From GCA-002712045 sp028112705 (lineage in GTDB: Bacteria; Pseudomonadota; Alphaproteobacteria; Rhodobacterales; Rhodobacteraceae): a DNA stretch of 64,000 nucleotides. This document shows, in pieces, positions 61,597-64,000 of this stretch. The stretch is from contig JAOGYN010000008.1 in assembly GCA_028112705.1 (NCBI GenBank), positions 1 through 64,000 on the forward strand. Reading direction: 5' to 3'. Numbering within the stretch: the first letter of the stretch is position 1; each line of letters opens with the position of its first letter. The notes beneath the pieces were generated by a model. The model saw only the letters and a program-made list of their open reading frames with translations. It did not search any database and was not told where the DNA came from. The translations under genes and the position numbers were made by a program.

Positions 61597-63576
61597 TTAC
61601 TGCTCTAAGAAGCTTTTTAATTTTCTCGATCTGCTAGGGTGTTTTAATTTTCTTAATGCTTTTGCTTCAATTTGACGTATTCTTTCTCTAGTAACACTGA
61701 ATTGTTGACCAACTTCCTCCAGTGTATGATCTGTATTCATTCCAATTCCAAATCTCATTCTTAGCACTCTTTCTTCTCTTGGGGTGAGAGAAGAAAGGAC
61801 CCTAGTTGTCGTATCTTTTAGATTATCTTGTATCGCAGAGTCTAAAGGTAAAATAGCATTTTTATCTTCTATGAAGTCCCCCAATTGGCTGTCTTCTTCA
61901 TCACCAATTGGTGTTTCCAAACTAATAGGCTCTTTAGCAATTTTCATTACTTTTCGAACTTTATCCAATGGCATTTGTAATTTCTCTGCTAATTCTTCAG
62001 GTGTTGGCTCTCTTCCAATTTCGTGCAACATTTGTCGACCAGTTCGCACTAATTTATTTATTGTTTCTATCATATGGACTGGTATTCTGATTGTTCGAGC
62101 TTGGTCTGCAATTGACCTTGTGATTGCTTGTCTTATCCACCATGTTGCATAGGTACTGAATTTATAACCTCTTCTGTATTCAAATTTATCAACAGCTTTC
62201 ATCAATCCAATGTTGCCTTCCTGAATTAAATCGAGAAATTGTAGTCCTCTGTTAGTATATTTTTTTGCTATCGAAATAACTAATCTTAAATTTGCTTCAA
62301 CCATTTCTTTTTTTGCTTGTCGCGCTTCTTTTTCGCCCTTTTGAACTTGGCTTACTATTCGCCGAAATTCTGAAATGTCTAGGCCAATATATAACCCTAC
62401 TTGTGACATTTCTTCACGAAGCTCTTCAATTTTTGGTTTGGATCTTTCAATGAGGGCAGACCATCCTCTACCAGTTTTGTTTGAAATATCTTTTAACCAG
62501 GTAGGGTCTAATTCACGGTCTCGATAAGCTTCTATAAACTCTCTTCTATTAATACGTGCTTGATCAGCAAGCTTAACCATCTGACTGTCGATTGACATTA
62601 TACGTCTGTTTATCCCGTATAGTTGGTCAATTAGAGCCTCAATACGATTGTTATGCAAATGAAGAGAATTAACTAGATCTACGATTTTTAATCGCAATTC
62701 TTGGTATTTTTTCTCTGCTTTTTCTGAAAATTTATCTGCAACATTTAAAGTTGCAGACATCCTAGTTTTCTGCATGGCAGCTAAGGCTTCATAATAGCCA
62801 GCAATTTGCCCAAGAGTTTCTAAAACCTGCGGCTTAAGAGCGTCCTCCATAGCTGCCAAAGAAACGTTGGCTTGCTCCTCGTCTTCATCATCATCATCAT
62901 CAGAATGAATTAAATTTCCATCAGCATCATATTCTGGGTTATTTTCAACGTTCTTTGTAGCTGAAGGTGTTGGAGGGACTTCTGGAGGGATTAATGAGCT
63001 TTCTCCATCTTCGTCTAATGTATTTCCGAATGTAGTTTCTAAATCAATTACATCCCTTAAAAGAATATCTTCTTCCAATAACTCGTCACGCCAAATAGTG
63101 ATTGCTTGAAAGGTTAATGGGCTTTCGCAAAGGCCTAGAATCATTGTGTTTCGGCCAGCTTCGATTCTCTTCGCAATGGCGATTTCACCTTCACGACTCA
63201 ATAATTCAACTGATCCCATTTCTCTCAAATACATTCGTACTGGATCGTCGGTACGGTCTAGTTTCTCAGCGCCAGCACCAGCAAGAGCAACTCCACGGGC
63301 ACCTTCGTCGACCACTACTACAGCATTTTCTGCCTCGTCTGAGTCTTCATCTTCAATAATGTTGATACCCATCTCTGAGAGCATGGACATTACGTCTTCT
63401 ATTTGTTCAGAGCTAACTTGATTTGGTGGAAGAGCTTTGTTCAAACCATCATACGTGATGTAACCTCTTGCTCTTGCTTCTGAGATCATTTTTTTAATTG
63501 CAGTTTGACTGATGTCTAAACCTTCACCATCATTTTGATCTTCACTTTTTGCAATTTCGGCATCTTTGGCAGCCAT
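61597..63576 (-). CDS. rpoD: RNA polymerase sigma factor RpoD (sigma-70)
   Basis: Primary sigma factor of 659 residues. Region 1.1 at the N-terminus, a long acidic non-conserved insert (DDDDEDEE near residue 225), region 2 (FLDLIQEGNIGLMKAVDKF, FSTYATWWIRQAITRSI), region 3, and region 4 (RERIRQIEAKALRKL). TAGGAG lies seven bases before the ATG. It follows the dnaG 3' end on the same strand, the usual macromolecular-synthesis arrangement. Confidence 0.97.
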   Translation of the reverse strand: MAAKDAEIAKSEDQNDGEGLDISQTAIKKMISEARARGYITYDGLNKALPPNQVSSEQIEDVMSMLSEMGINIIEDEDSDEAENAVVVVDEGARGVALAGAGAEKLDRTDDPVRMYLREMGSVELLSREGEIAIAKRIEAGRNTMILGLCESPLTFQAITIWRDELLEEDILLRDVIDLETTFGNTLDEDGESSLIPPEVPPTPSATKNVENNPEYDADGNLIHSDDDDDEDEEQANVSLAAMEDALKPQVLETLGQIAGYYEALAAMQKTRMSATLNVADKFSEKAEKKYQELRLKIVDLVNSLHLHNNRIEALIDQLYGINRRIMSIDSQMVKLADQARINRREFIEAYRDRELDPTWLKDISNKTGRGWSALIERSKPKIEELREEMSQVGLYIGLDISEFRRIVSQVQKGEKEARQAKKEMVEANLRLVISIAKKYTNRGLQFLDLIQEGNIGLMKAVDKFEYRRGYKFSTYATWWIRQAITRSIADQARTIRIPVHMIETINKLVRTGRQMLHEIGREPTPEELAEKLQMPLDKVRKVMKIAKEPISLETPIGDEEDSQLGDFIEDKNAILPLDSAIQDNLKDTTTRVLSSLTPREERVLRMRFGIGMNTDHTLEEVGQQFSVTRERIRQIEAKALRKLKHPSRSRKLKSFLEQ

Positions 63577-63602
63577 TTGATCTCCTAGGTTTTTGTTTTT
63601 AA

Positions 63603-63649
63603 CGAATCACTTACTTTAGAACCGAATCAACTATGCGAATCAAGGAGTC
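63603..63649. promoter_or_regulatory. Cluster of four GANTC (CcrM-type) sites before rpoD
   Basis: GAATC at 63604-63608, 63624-63628 and 63637-63641, and GAGTC at 63645-63649, all lie in the 83-base dnaG-rpoD gap. The first three share the heptamer CGAATCA. GANTC is the methylation target of CcrM, the cell-cycle methyltransferase of alphaproteobacteria, so this may be a methylation-sensitive rpoD promoter region. Confidence 0.55.
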
Positions 63650-63659
63650 GCAATGATTA

Positions 63660-64000
63660 TTATTTGTTTTTTTTGACCCAAGCTTCATTATCAATTAGAT
63701 TTTGTAAGAAATCAGTCATCTCACCCTTGTCCTCGCCAGCCTCTTGCGCTTCTTCTAGCGTACTTCGTTGGGCTTTAGAGCGCGCATCAGTGGCCTGACC
63801 TAGGCGCCAAGTTAAGCTCTCACTTGCAGCAGAGTTTAAATCTTCGATGGCATCTCGAATTTCTTTTTTCATTCCTTCTGACGTCTCGAGCTTGGTGAAT
63901 TCTTCTTTTAAAATTTTTATAGCCATTGTTTTTTGATTATTCTTTTGTAGGGCTGGTGATATTTTTACATACGGATTGTTCAGTATATCTTTAATTAATT
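63660..64000 (-). CDS. dnaG: DNA primase DnaG, C-terminal part (runs off the window)
   Basis: The frame is open from the stop at 63660 to the window edge at 64000, about 112 codons. The ATG at 63926 is internal: reading upstream gives KDILNNPYVKISPALQKNNQ in the same frame with no stop. The C-terminus (SESLTWRLGQATDARSKAQR, FLQNLIDNEAWVKKNK) resembles the helicase-interacting end of alphaproteobacterial DnaG, and position directly before rpoD is the classic dnaG-rpoD order. The catalytic domain is outside the window. Confidence 0.8.
   Translation of the reverse strand, partial: LIKDILNNPYVKISPALQKNNQKTMAIKILKEEFTKLETSEGMKKEIRDAIEDLNSAASESLTWRLGQATDARSKAQRSTLEEAQEAGEDKGEMTDFLQNLIDNEAWVKKNK

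Overview
The window is one contiguous, AT-rich, densely packed bacterial chromosome segment. Gene content points to a marine alphaproteobacterium, most likely a low-GC member of the Rhodobacterales (Roseobacter-type). Pointers are the roseobacter-style MetG, the dnaB-alr-mlaE-mlaF-radA-cvpA block, nrdR-ribD-ribE-nusB, dnaG-rpoD, a DHPS-type dehydrogenase (HpsN), sarcosine oxidase soxBDAG, and clustered GANTC (CcrM-type) sites before rpoD. The lineage is inferred; no rRNA is present, and base composition was judged by eye.

Layout. (1) 168-11969: a catabolic island for algal osmolytes. It holds ectoine hydrolase (doeA, minus strand), then on the plus strand hpsN, a DMT-family transporter, choline dehydrogenase (betA), a D-2-hydroxyacid dehydrogenase, an aldo/keto reductase, and a carnitine-to-glycine-betaine module: the BKACE enzyme CdhC, a Rieske oxygenase, a fused carnitine dehydrogenase/betainyl-CoA thioesterase, and an SDR. 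(2) 12004-15907: small conserved protein, efp, a transporter, a zinc-less MsrB-like secreted protein, meaB, rpmB. (3) 15992-20779: a putative methanethiol/sulfide module (sqr, selenium-binding-type methanethiol oxidase, polytopic membrane protein), with a PCu(A)C copper-chaperone-like protein and an iron superoxide dismutase next door. (4) 20802-33758: envelope and housekeeping genes (LOG protein, LysM protein with an 18-bp repeat tract, Atm1-type ABC exporter, RND pump, yfgM-like, bamB, der). (5) 33791-40103: cvpA, radA, mlaF, mlaE, alr, dnaB, all on the minus strand. (6) 40278-50069: iodotyrosine-deiodinase-like nitroreductase, a 3-hydroxyisobutyrate-dehydrogenase-family enzyme, glutamate dehydrogenase, then soxB-soxD-soxA-soxG-selO in a tightly overlapping operon where soxB is frameshifted in a run of nine Gs. 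(7) 50301-60038: a tyrosine-phosphatase-like protein and Baeyer-Villiger-type monooxygenase, M29 aminopeptidase, tRNA-Leu(TAA), metG, an MFS transporter, nusB, ribE, ribD, nrdR. (8) 60197-61581: a decayed GT39 (ArnT-like) glycosyltransferase pseudogene, then rpoD and the 3' end of dnaG running off the window.

How the genes fit together: choline and carnitine both lead to glycine betaine. The Rieske oxygenase may begin N-demethylation of a quaternary amine, and sarcosine oxidase finishes the demethylation route to glycine. Ectoine, DHPS and methanethiol functions add to the picture of a heterotroph feeding on phytoplankton-derived nitrogen and sulfur compounds. Apart from the pseudogene region, no stretch longer than 300 bases lacks a gene. 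Bases 1-167 hold nothing I can identify.
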